Notes: a model not told the origin generated them from the letters alone. DNA of 64,000 nucleotides from Jacaranda mimosifolia (GCA_018894105.1 CM032128.1:35428799-35492798), one strand, 5' to 3'; positions 23,033-40,230 are shown, counted from the first letter of the stretch. A program made the numbers and translations.

Positions 23033-24601
23033 GTGTGTTGCAGCCCCTTCTGCGGTTTAATCAGCTGGCCTGTTAGCGGACGTACGTATTGTAGGGGAGG
23101 GAGGGAGGGGGGGTGGAATGGAAACAGAGAGTAGTCTTTCAGTTTCCTCAATTCTTCGAAGGAGAAACACAGACGGAGGGAGATTGGAGAGGCTAAAAGT
23201 TGTTCTTAGTTTGGTGTTTTGCTTATTTTTTTCTAGGTTTTTCGGTCAACTTTGTAATTGGGAATCACCCGGTTGCTAATGATTTAAAACTTGGGTTTCA
23301 GATTTTGTACTGCCTTTGAGTGGCGACCTCTGTTGCATTCGAGTTTGAATGGTATGCAAATTCTGGTTTTCCTTTACTTTTCTGGCGAGAATTTATCTTT
23401 TGCGGCCTTTTGCTTTTGCAGTATCCTCTTTTGGTAGATTATGCTCTCAAACAAAAATGAGATGACCCAAATATAATTTTTCAACTGCAGAGCTAGGGGC
23501 AATCATGCATTCGATTGGGTGGTGCAAAACAGGCTATGAAGTAGGAAGACGCCATCACCTATCTTGGCACGAATTCTTAGGGTCTCATCCAGAAGAAGTG
23601 GCCTGCGAACCCCAACCATAAATTTCGTAGCCTAATAGCAAAAGTACAATAAATACTGACTATTTTCGGATTTGTATTGTCGGGCAATTTTCCACAACTG
23701 CAAAGACCTCTCCAACTGTCATTGTTTACCATCTCGCAATCATCACTTCATCATATACAGAAACATATATATTTCTGCGACTCTGTCATCCCGTACATGC
23801 GTTATGCATCACCTAATCATCCTGCTTATATAGAAAAAATTAATAACAAAACCTACTGTCTCCTACGGCCCTGCAAAAAAATTAACCAATTTAACATCTA
23901 CAATATAAATTATATCATTCGAAACAAAAACAGACATATAAATCCACTCAAAAAACTTTCTAATCATTCTCCAAAATCCAAAAAGAGACATCACATTCTT
24001 TCATCCCATTTCTCAGAATATGTATTTTACTTTCTCAACAAAGTACACAAAACAAATTCTAACATAACATAATTTTTCGTGACAGTCAACAGTCAGCCTC
24101 TACAACAAGACTAGACTGGAGGTTACAACTAATTTTCAGTGTGACTGAACAATCGGAGGCTCTAATCCAAGACGCGACTGTTAACTGCTTATCATCATTG
24201 GCAAAATTTTAATCCGTGATTTAAAAAACTAAATGATTGAGACTCATTCAGTCTATATATTACAACGTACTCATCTGAACTGTTCACCTTAACAAAGGCA
24301 AAATAGAGCTAGCAATTCACTAAACATGTATTTTATAACGATATCTGTATGAAGAAAAACAATGTCCTCAAACTGAAATCATTACCATCCATACATAAGT
24401 TCATTACAACACTTACAAAAATAGAAATAAGCAGACCCATGAGATTGATAAAAATCTATGAATTCTCATAACTACATTGAAAAGATAGTGATGTTCTCAA
24501 CTGGAGCCAAGATTGAGTACACAATGCTTAAGCATAGTTCAAAGCAAGAACGAATGAAGGGCCCACAATGCATCGTCACCTCTGAGGCTCCGACTAAGCA
24601 T
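23033..24601. other. Unit 1 spacer between GolS and ARF1 (convergent 3' ends)
   Basis: Conserved in all three units (compare 32219-33772 and 42420-43946): GolS 3' UTR with a purine-rich stretch near 23098, then spacer with motifs such as TCATCATATACA and GACTAGACT. Noncoding. The three versions differ by small indels and single bases. Confidence 0.7.
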
Positions 24602-26914
<2,313 letters not shown>

Positions 26915-27690
26915 CTAGTATAATGTTTAGAGTACAACCGAGATCAGAATCATCAAGTATGAACAGAAAATGATTACGAAGACGCACATTGTTTTACATG
27001 AAATGATCATTTCATCTCATAATATAAGAAATCAGTTAGATTAACATCATAACCTGAGAGGGCTTTCATGTGAAATTCATTCTTACCAACATACACAGAT
27101 AAATAAAAAGTCAATGTAAGATCACCACAAAATGAATCTGCTAAAGAGCACTCTCAAAAAGAATGAATCACGCCAACAGAAAATGGAGAGGACATGCTAA
27201 CAAACTATCAAGACTATCACACTACAATCTGCACCTCAAATGAGACTTCCATTTCCCAACAATCCAAGCAGAAACTACCAAATTCCACATATCTGGCATA
27301 ACATACTCAGCCAGTTGAATGAGAATTCACGAGATCTAAGATCAAACTGATTGGATCTAGCATCACACAGAAAAATTAAGATCAGACAAAGCAAAACGAC
27401 AAGTAGAAATCACAATTCCTTTTTCAAAAATTAAAACAAACGCATACACGATAAGCATCACACAACATCCAGGATGTACAAATAAAACGATTCATAATCT
27501 TGTCAAGTCTAAACATGAATCGCCACACACACACAAATACATAAAAATCTCGAACATAAACATCAGTGAATGAGCAAAGTTATTTCATATTAAGTGATCA
27601 AACAGCACCTAGGGTTTGGAAGTCGAAGATAACCAGTGAATATACTGGTGAAAAACAAAGCAAAAGGATGCAACATGAATTAATACTTAC

Positions 27691-27805
27691 ATTGAAGAGG
27701 AGCCCTAAGGATTGAGCTGAGTAGAGATCTCTCAGTCCAAGATCTCTCGAACCAGAAAAGGATGAATCGTCTATTGGCGTAATATCGGAGCAAAACGATT
27801 TTATA
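27691..27805 (-). promoter_or_regulatory. ARF1 unit 1 leader exon and TATA box
   Basis: Untranslated exon with CTTGGACTGAGAGATCTC and donor AAT|GTAAGTATT at 27690/27689, conserved in all three units. TATAAAA (minus) at 27799-27805 lies just upstream of it. A 5'-UTR intron of about 0.78 kb separates it from the ATG exon. Confidence 0.75.
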
Positions 27806-28807
27806 GTGCGGGTGTGCCCTTTTTGAATCTTCGCATTTTATTTTACTTTTTGTTTTTCTTTATTCCCCTTCTCCTGCCTTTTTTTAAAAAGAAAAAGAAA
27901 AAGAAAGAAAGAATTGCAATTACTTGGTGCACTTGTAAAAATTGAATTTTGAAACACAAGGAAAGTGGAGTTTATAATGAGAATTTTAATATTAAAGTTT
28001 ACTTTTATGTAGATACATATTTATTAATTTAATTTATTTTTAAAAAAATAATCATCTTTATTTTGTAGTTTGTTCTACTTTACTCAATTTAATAAAAAAA
28101 AAATTCAGCAATAAGTTTGATTTATTTTTATAATATATAGTTTAATTTCACGTTTGCAACATATTTATATATTTTTTCATTAATTAGATACTTTTTAGAA
28201 TATATAATATCAAAGTATGTTAGTTCTTAATTACATTATCATTTTTTTACTACAAAATTTGATTTGTACGCCGTTTTGAACCAATTGCAACTTGTTATTT
28301 GATTTGTAGAGTACGATGTTGCTTTTCACTCTAAGCCGAAATTATCTCATCTTCATGGTATGATGTTTTGATCGTTACACAAAATAGTAAAATTTATTTT
28401 AATCAATGTATAAAATATTATACCAAATACATACAACAAAATAAAATTTAAGTCTATCGGGTCACTTGATATTTTAGCTGTTTGTAAATACATAGTAATA
28501 CTTAAAATGAGTGAAAGAACGATAAAAAATGGAAAGAAAAAATAAATAAAGAAAAATTCTTCCAAAATCTTAAAGATGAAAACAAGTTACTAAAACCAGC
28601 TAATTCATGTAAAAATATTAATGCAATTCAAACAAACCAGTCTCCAGAAAAATGTGAAAATATTAATGCAATGACTGAAGCAGCACCAGCGCCGAAGGCG
28701 AGCGAGATACTCCTGGATGGTCGAAGAAGGACACATAGCATGAAATGATTGTGCTAGTTTCGTCCAGGTCATTCATAAAAAATGTAAACAACTCTTTACA
28801 GTCCAGT
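27806..28807. other. Unit 1 spacer between ARF1 promoter and PII 3' end
   Basis: AT-rich, homologous to about 47165-48300 in unit 3. The A/G-rich stretch near 27890 is longer in unit 3. 28790-28807 is the left target duplication of the SINE. No gene. Confidence 0.65.
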
Positions 28808-28912
28808 GCTGAGTGGTCTGTGGTCCAACGGTATAAGTCTCTCACATAATGTAGGAGGTCAGGAGTTCGAGTTCTAATGGACTCATAATGTGCGTGTATA
28901 TATATATATATA
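28808..28912 (+). mobile_element. SINE family 1 with exact 18-bp target duplication and paralogous empty site
   Basis: 105-bp body: GCTGAGTGGTCTGTGGTCC (box-A region), TCTCACATAATGTAGGAGG, box B GGAGTTCGAGTTC, ending TGTGCGTG(TA)n. Flanked by identical AACTCTTTACAGTCCAGT at 28790-28807 and 28913-28930. The third unit has a single copy of this 18-mer at 48279-48296 with no insertion. Confidence 0.95.
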
Positions 28913-29089
28913 AACTCTTTACAGTCCAGTAAATGTGGCCAGCATATAGTTTTCATCTGGAAAGTACGCATGGAGTTCGTGTGCTACAGGATACACCTCA
29001 GTCTATTTTACCTTGATCTCTTCTAGCGCACGACAGTTCTATATATCCAACTGAAACAAATGCTAGATAGTTTGTGCAATTTTGGCCAC

Positions 29090-31282
29090 TCAAGCAGAGG
29101 ATCCAGCAGATAACATATCAGCCCGTCCTCCGGTCATCCTCTCAGCCATTTCTCCTCGCTCGCCTGAATTAGAGTATCCCTACTTCATACAGGAGCGAAG
29201 GAAAAACAACATATTTAAACAGAATTAAAGCATCCCTACTCTCCTTGCTTACCCGTGCGCACTCTTATTACATCTGACACAGGAGTCACTGCACAATAAC
29301 AGAACTATTGTATCAAGAATCCAAAATCAGTACCTTCTCACAGGGGTTAACGCGATAATTAAGGGGATAAACACAAGGCAAGTGTAAACTCAAATAAAGC
29401 TTATTCTCTTGACAAGTTTGTAGTCTCAGTGAAAAGCCTCGAACCTGTGCTATGCAGACCATATAGAAAAAATGAGATTCCTGAGGAATGTGAGACCTCA
29501 AGACAACCTTAAATTTGTAGAGAAAGGTAATGGCTCTACAAAATTAGCTACTTTTTAAACAATATAGTGATATTTTGTAATCTTACAAAAAATCTTGCCA
29601 TCACCAATTTCTCCAGTTCTTGCCCCCTCAGGTATCTTTTCATTGACTTCTTCAACCTGACAAAAGCAACTTTCCATAGAATTCAGGTGGATAAAAAATG
29701 GATGGTTAAAACTAACATGATTTTATAATTTGCATATAAAATGACTAATTGTTATTATTATTATTATTTCAGATTCCTATACCTGATCTTTGCTCACAAC
29801 AATCTCCATCTTAACTTTTACAACAAATTTGTCTTCAGAAAATTCAGAGCCTGAGGATAGCAAAACGTTAGACGCATGGGATGAAAAGAAGGTCTTCTAC
29901 AGGGAAAAAACTACAATAATGTAATCCCAGTTTAACAATGCATATGAGCATGGATAAGGAACATCCATACACTTCTCTACTGTCCCCATAGCCCATGCAA
30001 GTATTACATGTCTTTGGATGCAGTAGGAGCCATCTCCCTTTGCCTGGGGCTTGGGTAGCATGAAATATGCATTTACATGATAAAGGTTATAATGTGAACC
30101 ATGAAAAGCAATAGTTATATACCAGCATGTCTTTCTGTCGAGCCACCTTGAGCACCAAAGCCTTGTACATTGGAAACCTTGACCCACGAATTCCAATTTT
30201 CAATAATGCCTTCATTATCATCCAGTAAAATTCTTGAGAAAAAAAATCAATATACTTATATTGCAAACAGCACAGTAAAGAACATGTCCTGCTAAAAGAA
30301 GTTCCACAGTTGGCATGGATGAGTTGAAAAGCCACAAGGACTGCTCAAATTTGACTTGGAAATGGAATTTCTAGGTTCAAGTCCTAGCAACAATTCTTAC
30401 ATTTCCAATTGAATGACATTTATTGGCATTCTGTTCCCATAAAAAACCAGTCATTATAATAACAATAGCTCCTTCAGGAAATAGCATTATCACTACACAG
30501 GGCTTAGGACTGATGTAAGACCTATATGCCGCGAAAGATACATTGCATTAATTGGAGTATCAGCAAGCAGGATATCATGATGAATATGATCTTTGGTGTA
30601 TTTGAGATGCCATCTGGGCTAATGTTTCTCGAGCTATGAGTACTAAGAATGTGTTCCCAACATTTTCCCATAAGAATTGGTGTATAACCACACTGCAAAC
30701 TTCCTTGTAAGGTATATAGGGATATAAGTAAACTAAACAAGAACAAATCCTAGGGGAGTCTGAACATATAATTTGCATATTGGAGTCAAATTTAAACGAA
30801 AAAAACATAATAAGAAACCGTTGGATTCCATTTTAGAAAAATCAGCACATAATCTGTATTGTAGTAATTGAAACAATGAACTTGTTCTCACCGCAGAAAC
30901 TTGAGGGATCCTCCAGGGTCTAAATTCTCCCAAGTTTAGCAGCAGAAAGGGAAAATTTTACAAAAAACCAGAAGCATCGGCGTTAGACAAAAAGAAATCA
31001 AGATAGATAAGCAGGATCAGGAGCAAAGTTCAAGATATTGAAGAAATTTAAATTTAATTATAACAAAAAGGCAATGTAGGATGAGAAGACATATTAGTTA
31101 CACCTTAGAATCGCTTCAACTTTGTAGAAATTGGCCTTAGGTATGTAATCTACAGGTAAAATCCATTCGACGAATAATTAGTGAGTTTGAACCCAACCAC
31201 GCAATGCTAATTAAATGAAACGAACGTAACAAGAATAACGGTTGTGATTTGCAGACCTGGAGATTTCTGAGCTCTAATAGTC
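29090..31282 (-). pseudogene. PII/GLB1 copy 1, headless and frameshifted
   Basis: Homologous exon by exon to the intact PII at 48462-51159. Exon 1 retains only its last codons (IRAQKSP), then the sequence switches at about 31283 to galactinol synthase intron 1, so start codon and transit peptide are gone. Exon 4 (near 30120-30224) has lost one C of CCCC at about 30183, breaking the frame in the IGIRGVTV region. Later exons (..EIGDGKIF, PVSDVIRVRT, GGRADM) are still readable with substitutions such as I146N and L150P (intact numbering). A SINE lies 3' of it. Confidence 0.9.
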
Positions 31283-32218
31283 TGAAATTCTAATCCTGTT
31301 CCACTTTTTTTTTTAATTTTTTTGGCTGGGTGCAATTTGTGGAATATAGTAACATGATATACTTGGATGGTGATATCCAAGTGTTCGATAACATTGATCA
31401 TCTGTTTGATTTGGAGGATGGGCATTTCTACGCGGTGATGGATTGTTTCCGTGAGAAAACATGGAGCCACACTCCGCAGTACCAAATTGGCTACTGCCAA
31501 CAGTGCCCAGAGAAGGTGAAGTGGCCAGCGGAGATGGGCCAACTGCCGGCCCTTTATTTCAATGCTGGCACGTTTGTGTTTGAGCCCAGTATTTCCATGT
31601 GTGAGAATCTCTTGAAGACACTCAGAATCACTCCTCCCACTCCTTTGGCCGAGCAGGTACGTATGTATTTGAACCTGCTTCATGAGGAGCTGCATAAATT
31701 TACTCAGGGTCCAAACCTATTGATGTCTAATTTGGTACATAATTTGTGTGGCAGGATTTCTTGAACATGTTATTTAGTGACATCTACAAGCCGATTCCAA
31801 ATGTCTACAATCTTGTTCTAGCCATGTTATGGCGCCATCCGGAGAATGTTAGGCTTGACCAAGTGAAAGTTGTTCGCTATTGCGCAGCGGTGAGTAGATA
31901 ATTATTGAAATTGATTATGCATATTTGTGACAGAAGCTTTTCTGGTTGGGGATTTCTGACTAAGTTGTATGAATATACAGGGTTCAAAGCCCTGGAGGTA
32001 CACGGGAAAGGAAGAAACCATGCAACGGGAAGATATAAAAGAACTGGTTAAGAAGTGGTGGGATATCTACAACGACGAGTCTTTGAACTACAAGAAAATG
32101 GATGGTGCAGAATGAGGGAGCCGTGGAGTCGGTAGCATTGCAGCCATTGATTGCCGCAGCAATGACGGAGGCTAAGGCACCTGCAGTGAAGTATGTTGCA
32201 GCCCCTTCAGCGGCTTAA
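31283..32218 (+). pseudogene. Galactinol synthase copy 2, lacking exon 1
   Basis: Starts inside GolS intron 1 (TGAAATTCTAATCCTG) directly at the junction with truncated PII. Exon 2 (31336-31656) is in frame, but its acceptor reads TGCAA instead of TGCAG. Exon 3 is 31755-31889; exon 4 starts at 31981. An extra A at about 32102 (ATGGATGG for ATGGTGG) shifts the frame to an early stop, although the APSAA-coding end (to 32218) is still visible out of frame. Without exon 1 (110 residues including the GNGDYVKG loop) it cannot encode an active enzyme. Exon 2 resembles copy 3 more than copy 1. Confidence 0.9.
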
Positions 32219-33772
32219 TCAGCTGGCCTGTTAGCGGACGTACATATTTTAAGGGAGGGAGAGGGGGGGGGGGGGGGGGGGGGGGGCGCGGAACAGAGCA
32301 GTCTTTAAGTTTCCTCAATTCTTCGAAGGAGAAACACATACGGAGGGAGATAGGAGAGGCTAAAAGTTGTTCATAGTTTGGTGTTTTGCTTATTTTTTCC
32401 TAGGTTTTTCGGTCAACTTTGTAATTGGCAATCACCATGTTACAATGATTTAAAACTTGGGTTTCAGATTTTGTGCTGCATTTGAGTGGCGACAACCTCT
32501 GTTGCATTCGAGTTTGAATGGTATGCAAATTCTGGCTGTCCTTTACTTTTCTGGCGAGAATTTATCTTTTGCGGCCTTTTGCTTTTGCAGTATCCTCTCT
32601 TGGTAGATTATGCTCTCAAACAAAAATGAGATGACCCTTGTTCATGATTTCTAACCCGTATAATTTTTCAACTGCAGAGGTAGGGGCAATCATGCATACT
32701 ATTGGGTGGGTGCAAAACAGGCGATGAAGTAGGAAGACTTCGTCATCTATCTAGGTACGAATTCTTAGGGACTCATCCAGAAAGAGAAGTGGCCAGTTAG
32801 AACCCTCAACCATAAAATTTCGTAGCCTAATAGCAAAAGCACAATAAGCACCGACTAATTTTGGATTTGTTTTGTCGGGCAATTTTCCACAACTCCAAAG
32901 ACCTCTCCAACTATCATTTTTTACCATCTCGCAATCATCACTTCATCATATACAACAAATATATATATATATATATATATTTCTGCCTCGCAAGCATCCA
33001 GTACATGCGTTATGCATCTCCTAATCATCGTACTTATATATAAAAATTAACCAATTTAACATCTATAATATAAATTATATAGTTCAAAATAAAAACAAAC
33101 ATATAAATTCACTCAAAACACTTTCTAATTATTCTCCAAAATCCAAACAGAAACATCACATTCTTGCATCCCATTTCTCCAAATATGTTTTTCACCTTCT
33201 CAAAAAGATACACAAAACAAATTCTAACATAACATAACTTTTCGTGATAGTCAACAGTCAGGCTCTACTACCAGACTAGACTTGAGGTTACAGCTAATTT
33301 TCAGTGTGACTGAACAATCGGTGGCTCTAATCCAAGACGCGACTGTTAACTGTTTATCATCATTGACCAAGTTTTCATCTGTGATTTAAAGCACTAAAAT
33401 GATTGAGATTCATTTAGTCTATATTTTACAATGTACTCATCTGAACTGTTCATATTAATAAAGGCAAAAAAGAGCCAGCAACTCACTAAACATGTATTTT
33501 ATAACGATATCCGTCTGAAGAAAAACAATGTCCTCAAACTGAAATCATTATCATCCATACGCAAGTTCATTACAACACTTACAAAATCTACGATAAAAAT
33601 AGGCAGACCCATGAGATTGATAAAAATCTACGAATTATCATAACTACATTGAAAAGATAGTGACGTTCTCAACTGAAGCCAAGATTGAGTACGTAATGCT
33701 TAAGCATAGTTCAAAGCAAGAAGGAATGAAGGGCTACAATGCATCGTCACCTCTGAGGCTCCGACTGAGCAT
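32219..33772. other. Unit 2 spacer between GolS and ARF1, with poly-G tract
   Basis: Homologous to the matching spacers of units 1 and 3. Unusual G run at about 32263-32286. (AT)n at 32960-32980. Noncoding. Confidence 0.7.
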
Positions 33773-36284
<2,512 letters not shown>

Positions 36285-37065
36285 CTAGTATAATGTTAGA
36301 GTACAACCGAGATCAAAATCATCAAGTATGAACAGAAAATGATAACAGTGATGCACATTGTTTTACCAGGGAATGACAATTTCATCTCATAATACAAGAA
36401 ATCAGCTAGATTAACATCAGAACCTGAGAGAGCTTTCATATGAAAATCATTCTTACTAACATACACACATAAATAAGACAGTTAATGTAAGGTCACCACA
36501 AAATGAATCTGCTAAAAAGCACTGTTAAAAAGAATAAATCACGCCAACAGAAAATGGAGACGGACGTGCTAACAAACTATCGGGAGGACTATCACACTAC
36601 AATCTGCACCTCAAATGAGACTTCTATTTCCCAAAAATCCAAGCAGAAACTACCAAATTCCACATATCTGGCCCAACATACTCAGCCAGTTGAATGAGAA
36701 TTTACGAGATCTAAGATCAAACTGATTGGATCTAGCATCACACGGAAAAATTAAGAGCAGACAAAGCAAAACGACAAGTACAAATCACAATTCCGTTTTC
36801 AAAAATTAAAACAAATGCATACCTATAAGCACCACACGAGATCGAGGATGTACCAATAAAATGATTCATAATTTTGTCAATTTCAAACATGAATCGCCAC
36901 ACACACACACATACATAAAAATCTCGGAATCTAAACATCAGTGAATGAGCAAAGTTAATTCAAATTAAGTGATCAAACGGCACCTAGGGTTTTGAAGTCG
37001 AAGATAACCAGTGAATATACTAGTGAAAAACAAAGCAAAAGGATGCAACATGAATTAATACTTAC

Positions 37066-37190
37066 ATTGAAGAGGAGCCCTAAGGATTGAGCTGAGTAGA
37101 GATCTCTCAGTCCAAGATCTCTCGAACCAGAAAAGGATGAGTCGCCTATTGGCGTAATATTGGAGCAAAACGAGTTTTATAGTGCGGGTG
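37066..37190 (-). promoter_or_regulatory. ARF1 unit 2 leader exon and TATA region
   Basis: Same leader exon and donor (AAT|GTAAG) as the other copies, with TATAAAACTCG (minus) near 37170-37180. Homology with units 1 and 3 continues to GTGTGCCCTT at about 37197 and then ends. Confidence 0.7.
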
Positions 37191-37197
37191 TGCCCTT

Positions 37198-37594
37198 GGC
37201 CTTTTCTAAAGAGAGTATACAAATTATTAATTTATTATTCTATTAATAAATTAATATTTTTTTCTATTATCAAATTAGACAATCAAAATATAAATTATCA
37301 ATAATACATATCAAATGTACACAACGCGTCCACTTAGAATCGAACACAATATTTTTTACATACATATAAAATGTACATAATGCGCCCACTTAGAAACGAA
37401 CACAACACTTTTTTACATAATAAAAGAATACTGATACCACTCAAATTATAAACTACTGGATAAAATTATAATTTTTTAGCATAAGCTATGAATTGATAAT
37501 TGATACTCTAATTTCTTTTATAGTATCTCAAAGGAGAGATTTTAGAAAAAGTACAAGAATTAATGGATGTGGGAGAAGAGGGAGATCTTTTGAT
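37198..37594. other. Non-homologous spacer after the unit 2 break
   Basis: AT-rich sequence without a counterpart in units 1 or 3. Contains two imperfect copies of TACATAtaaaATGTACA..GCGYCCACTTAGAANCGAACACA (about 37310-37350 and 37370-37410). No gene. Confidence 0.5.
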
Positions 37595-37603
37595 GGTTGG
37601 TTG

Positions 37604-38310
37604 CAATATTTTTAAAATCGGATCGGATAAATAACTTATGACTTCACTAGTTATTGATTTAATCGGTTCAACCGGTTGAACTACTAATTCAACTGATATG
37701 ATGTAATAATTATATTTAATTTTATAAAATATATAATACTTTAATATTAACAAAAAATAAAACTTTCAATTGATATAAAAAGAATATTATTTGAAAAAAT
37801 CTCAACTTACTTATTTTTAAGTATGTTTTTTAGAAAATAATACTATTTCACAATTAATTAACTATAAATAAATAAAAAATAATATTTTATATTAATATAA
37901 GTAATCATTCATTTCATACTTCAACTACAAGTACAAATAAATTCTTCTACGCTAAATATTCAACATAATCTAAGAGAGATTAAACAAAATAAAATAACAA
38001 ATTAAACATAAGCATTCATATATAACTACCACTTCATTAAATTTCAAAAAAATAAATTTATATTTCAAAAAATTACATGTCCAAAATCTTTAATTAACAT
38101 TTTCAATTCTAATTTCTCTTTTTCTTTCTATTTCTTCTTTTTTTCCAAAAAAAATAATTTTTAAATTTATAAAAATAATAAAAAAGAGTGAACCGGTCAA
38201 AAATTGGTTCAACTAGTGTTGACCAACATCGATTTTTAGGCCTTAATTGGACCAGACTGGCCACTGGTCAATGATCCAACCGATCGGTCCGATCTGGTTT
38301 TCGAAACATG
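37604..38310. mobile_element. MULE-like non-autonomous element with 9-bp target duplication
   Basis: 707 bp flanked by exact 9-bp repeats GGTTGGTTG at 37595-37603 and 38311-38319. Ends: CAATATTTTTAAAATCGGAT on the left and, inverted, CATGTTTCGAAAACCAGATC on the right. Interior has GGTTCAACCGG motifs at both sides and an AT-rich core. A 9-bp duplication is typical of Mutator-like elements. Related to 19741-20321. Confidence 0.72.
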
Positions 38311-38407
38311 GGTTGGTTGGAAATGAAGCAATTAAATGAGGAGTCCGGACCTTAATAAAAGATAAGTCCAATGCATAACTACGATGAAAAAAGTGGCAAA
38401 TTCTTAC

Positions 38408-38830
38408 GGCCGTTTGGTTTTATTTTCAAATGCCATTTCCATTTTCAATCATTTTTAAAAATTGAAAAGTTAGTTATGAAATATAAATAAAAATTAAAAT
38501 GTATTTGGATGAAATGTTGGAAAGTAATGGTCATAATAGGTTATATGATTGAAAAGAAGGTTAATTTATATTTTTTATATTTAAAAAGATTTATTTTTTA
38601 AAATATATGTATATTTTATTAATTTAAAAATAATAATGAGTAACTTTATGTCAAATCAAATTTGAATTTGATTGATGTGTAATAGGGTAATAGAGTAGGT
38701 TTGAAAATGGGTTTTATGAAGAAAATATGTACTTTTTCTATAAAAAAATTATGAGAAAATGTTTGTTTTCAATTTTCATTTCCCAAAAAAAAAATGAAAA
38801 AGGAGCTTGAAAATGAAACCAAACAACCCC
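38408..38830. mobile_element. MITE, CCCGTTTGGTTTTATTT family
   Basis: Starts GGCCGTTTGGTTTTATTTTC and ends AAAATGAAACCAAACAACCCC. The interior is closely related to 6432-6910. Non-coding; target duplication not resolved. Confidence 0.75.
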
Positions 38831-39212
38831 TTACCCTCAGAACTCAGAAGAAGATAATATATGTATTTAAAATATACATACTACTTACCAGTGATGCTTC
38901 TATCTCCACAAATAAAATTAAATTTATTATTGATGTAATGTAGGCCAGTAATTATCTGATGATGGAGATTTGGGCGTGCTATATTATAGTTTATTTTCTA
39001 GGTCAGGTGTTTTAGTGGAGGAACAGGTTAAATTTGCTGATGTGTTTTGGGGTTTTGTCCTTTTGAATTAATTATAGCATCAGTTTTTTGTATCACTGTT
39101 TGTCCTTTTTCCATTCTCCAAAAATGACAATACGCCTGTCATTACATGAATACAGACGGGCCCTGTTGATGAATAGTGGTATGAACTATATTTCTGTCCA
39201 AATTACTTTATA

Positions 39213-39251
<39 letters not shown>

Positions 39252-39474
39252 ATGCATTAATTTAATTGAGAAAAAATTGTGCTGGCAAAATGTTGTCCAA
39301 ATAACTGCATATATTAAGATACGCAAGCATGTGAAATGTACGTAGTAGAAGAAGCTTAAGGTGTTGAAAAATGGATTTTGAGACTAATTCAATTCAAAAA
39401 TTAATTTAAGAAGTGAGATTATTCAAAATTATATATAGAAATTATTATTTATTTATTTTATTGATGTGAAATTT
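38831..39474. other. Intergenic spacer with CA microsatellite
   Basis: AT-rich DNA with (AC)n at about 39221-39250. No gene recognised. Confidence 0.5.
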
Positions 39475-39479
39475 AATAT

Positions 39480-40225
39480 TGATATGGAATGGCCTAATAG
39501 GCATAATCCAAAGGTTATCGATCCAAGAGTACATTGCCAAATTCGTCTCTTCCTTGGGGTTCATTCGCAGGGTCAACCTCTCACGTCGGTCCCGCCGGGA
39601 ATAGGTTGACTCTTTTGATGATACTGGTCGAGTGCCACATCAACTTGTCTACCGACGCATCCAGAGTCAGCTATGCATTCGACTTCTAAAGTCAACCAGG
39701 TAGGTCAACTGATTGCATAACTTTTTCTCCACCGCATTTAATGCCATGATAGGTGGCATGTCTCAGCATTAATGGTGCGTGCCACTCCAGTACCACATTT
39801 GCTGCCGCGGCAGGAAGGAAGTGCGCCACTAGTGTATTATCCTGTCCCTAAAAGTTGGGGATGAAGCCACCTTGAACAGTACCAACATGTGAAATGACCC
39901 AAAGCTCCCCATGCAAGGATAAGAACCTTTCATGCGTGCTAAGGGCATATTGGATATATTAATCACTTGGGGAAGACTATAAATATTTCATGACCATTCT
40001 CTCACAATGTATGTCATTCTACACTAAAAAGTCCTTACTCCACTACTCATTATATCTAGTTGATCCCACACTAAATTGAGCGTCAGAATGCCCTCGGCTA
40101 GCCAAACATTTGCTTGTGATTGTAGGACTAAGCCCAACCATCTCCACAGTGCAACTGTTCAACCAGACAGGTCGATTTATCTAGATCCCTTCATATCCAG
40201 TTGTAAACAACTTTTACCCTTATCA
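39480..40225 (+). mobile_element. Solo LTR, family A, 746 bp, with AATAT target duplication
   Basis: Begins TGATATGGAATGGCC and ends CCCTTATCA, flanked by identical AATAT at 39475-39479 and 40226-40230. Contains CTATAAATATTTCATGACC (TATA box region), GACTTCTAAAGTCAACC and TTGAGCGTCAGAATGCCC, all matching family A at 2007-2682, which lies in the opposite orientation. About 690 bp upstream of the intact GolS start codon. Confidence 0.9.
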
Positions 40226-40230
40226 AATAT

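Noticed and set aside
31330..31764. 144-aa GolS frame as a functional short galactinol synthase
   Set aside because: It has no exon 1, its acceptor is mutated and exon 4 is frameshifted, so it is a pseudogene fragment.
39221..39250. CA/GT and TA microsatellites as CRISPR-like arrays or regulatory arrays
   Set aside because: They are simple dinucleotide runs without spacers or repeat-unit structure, ordinary for plant spacers.
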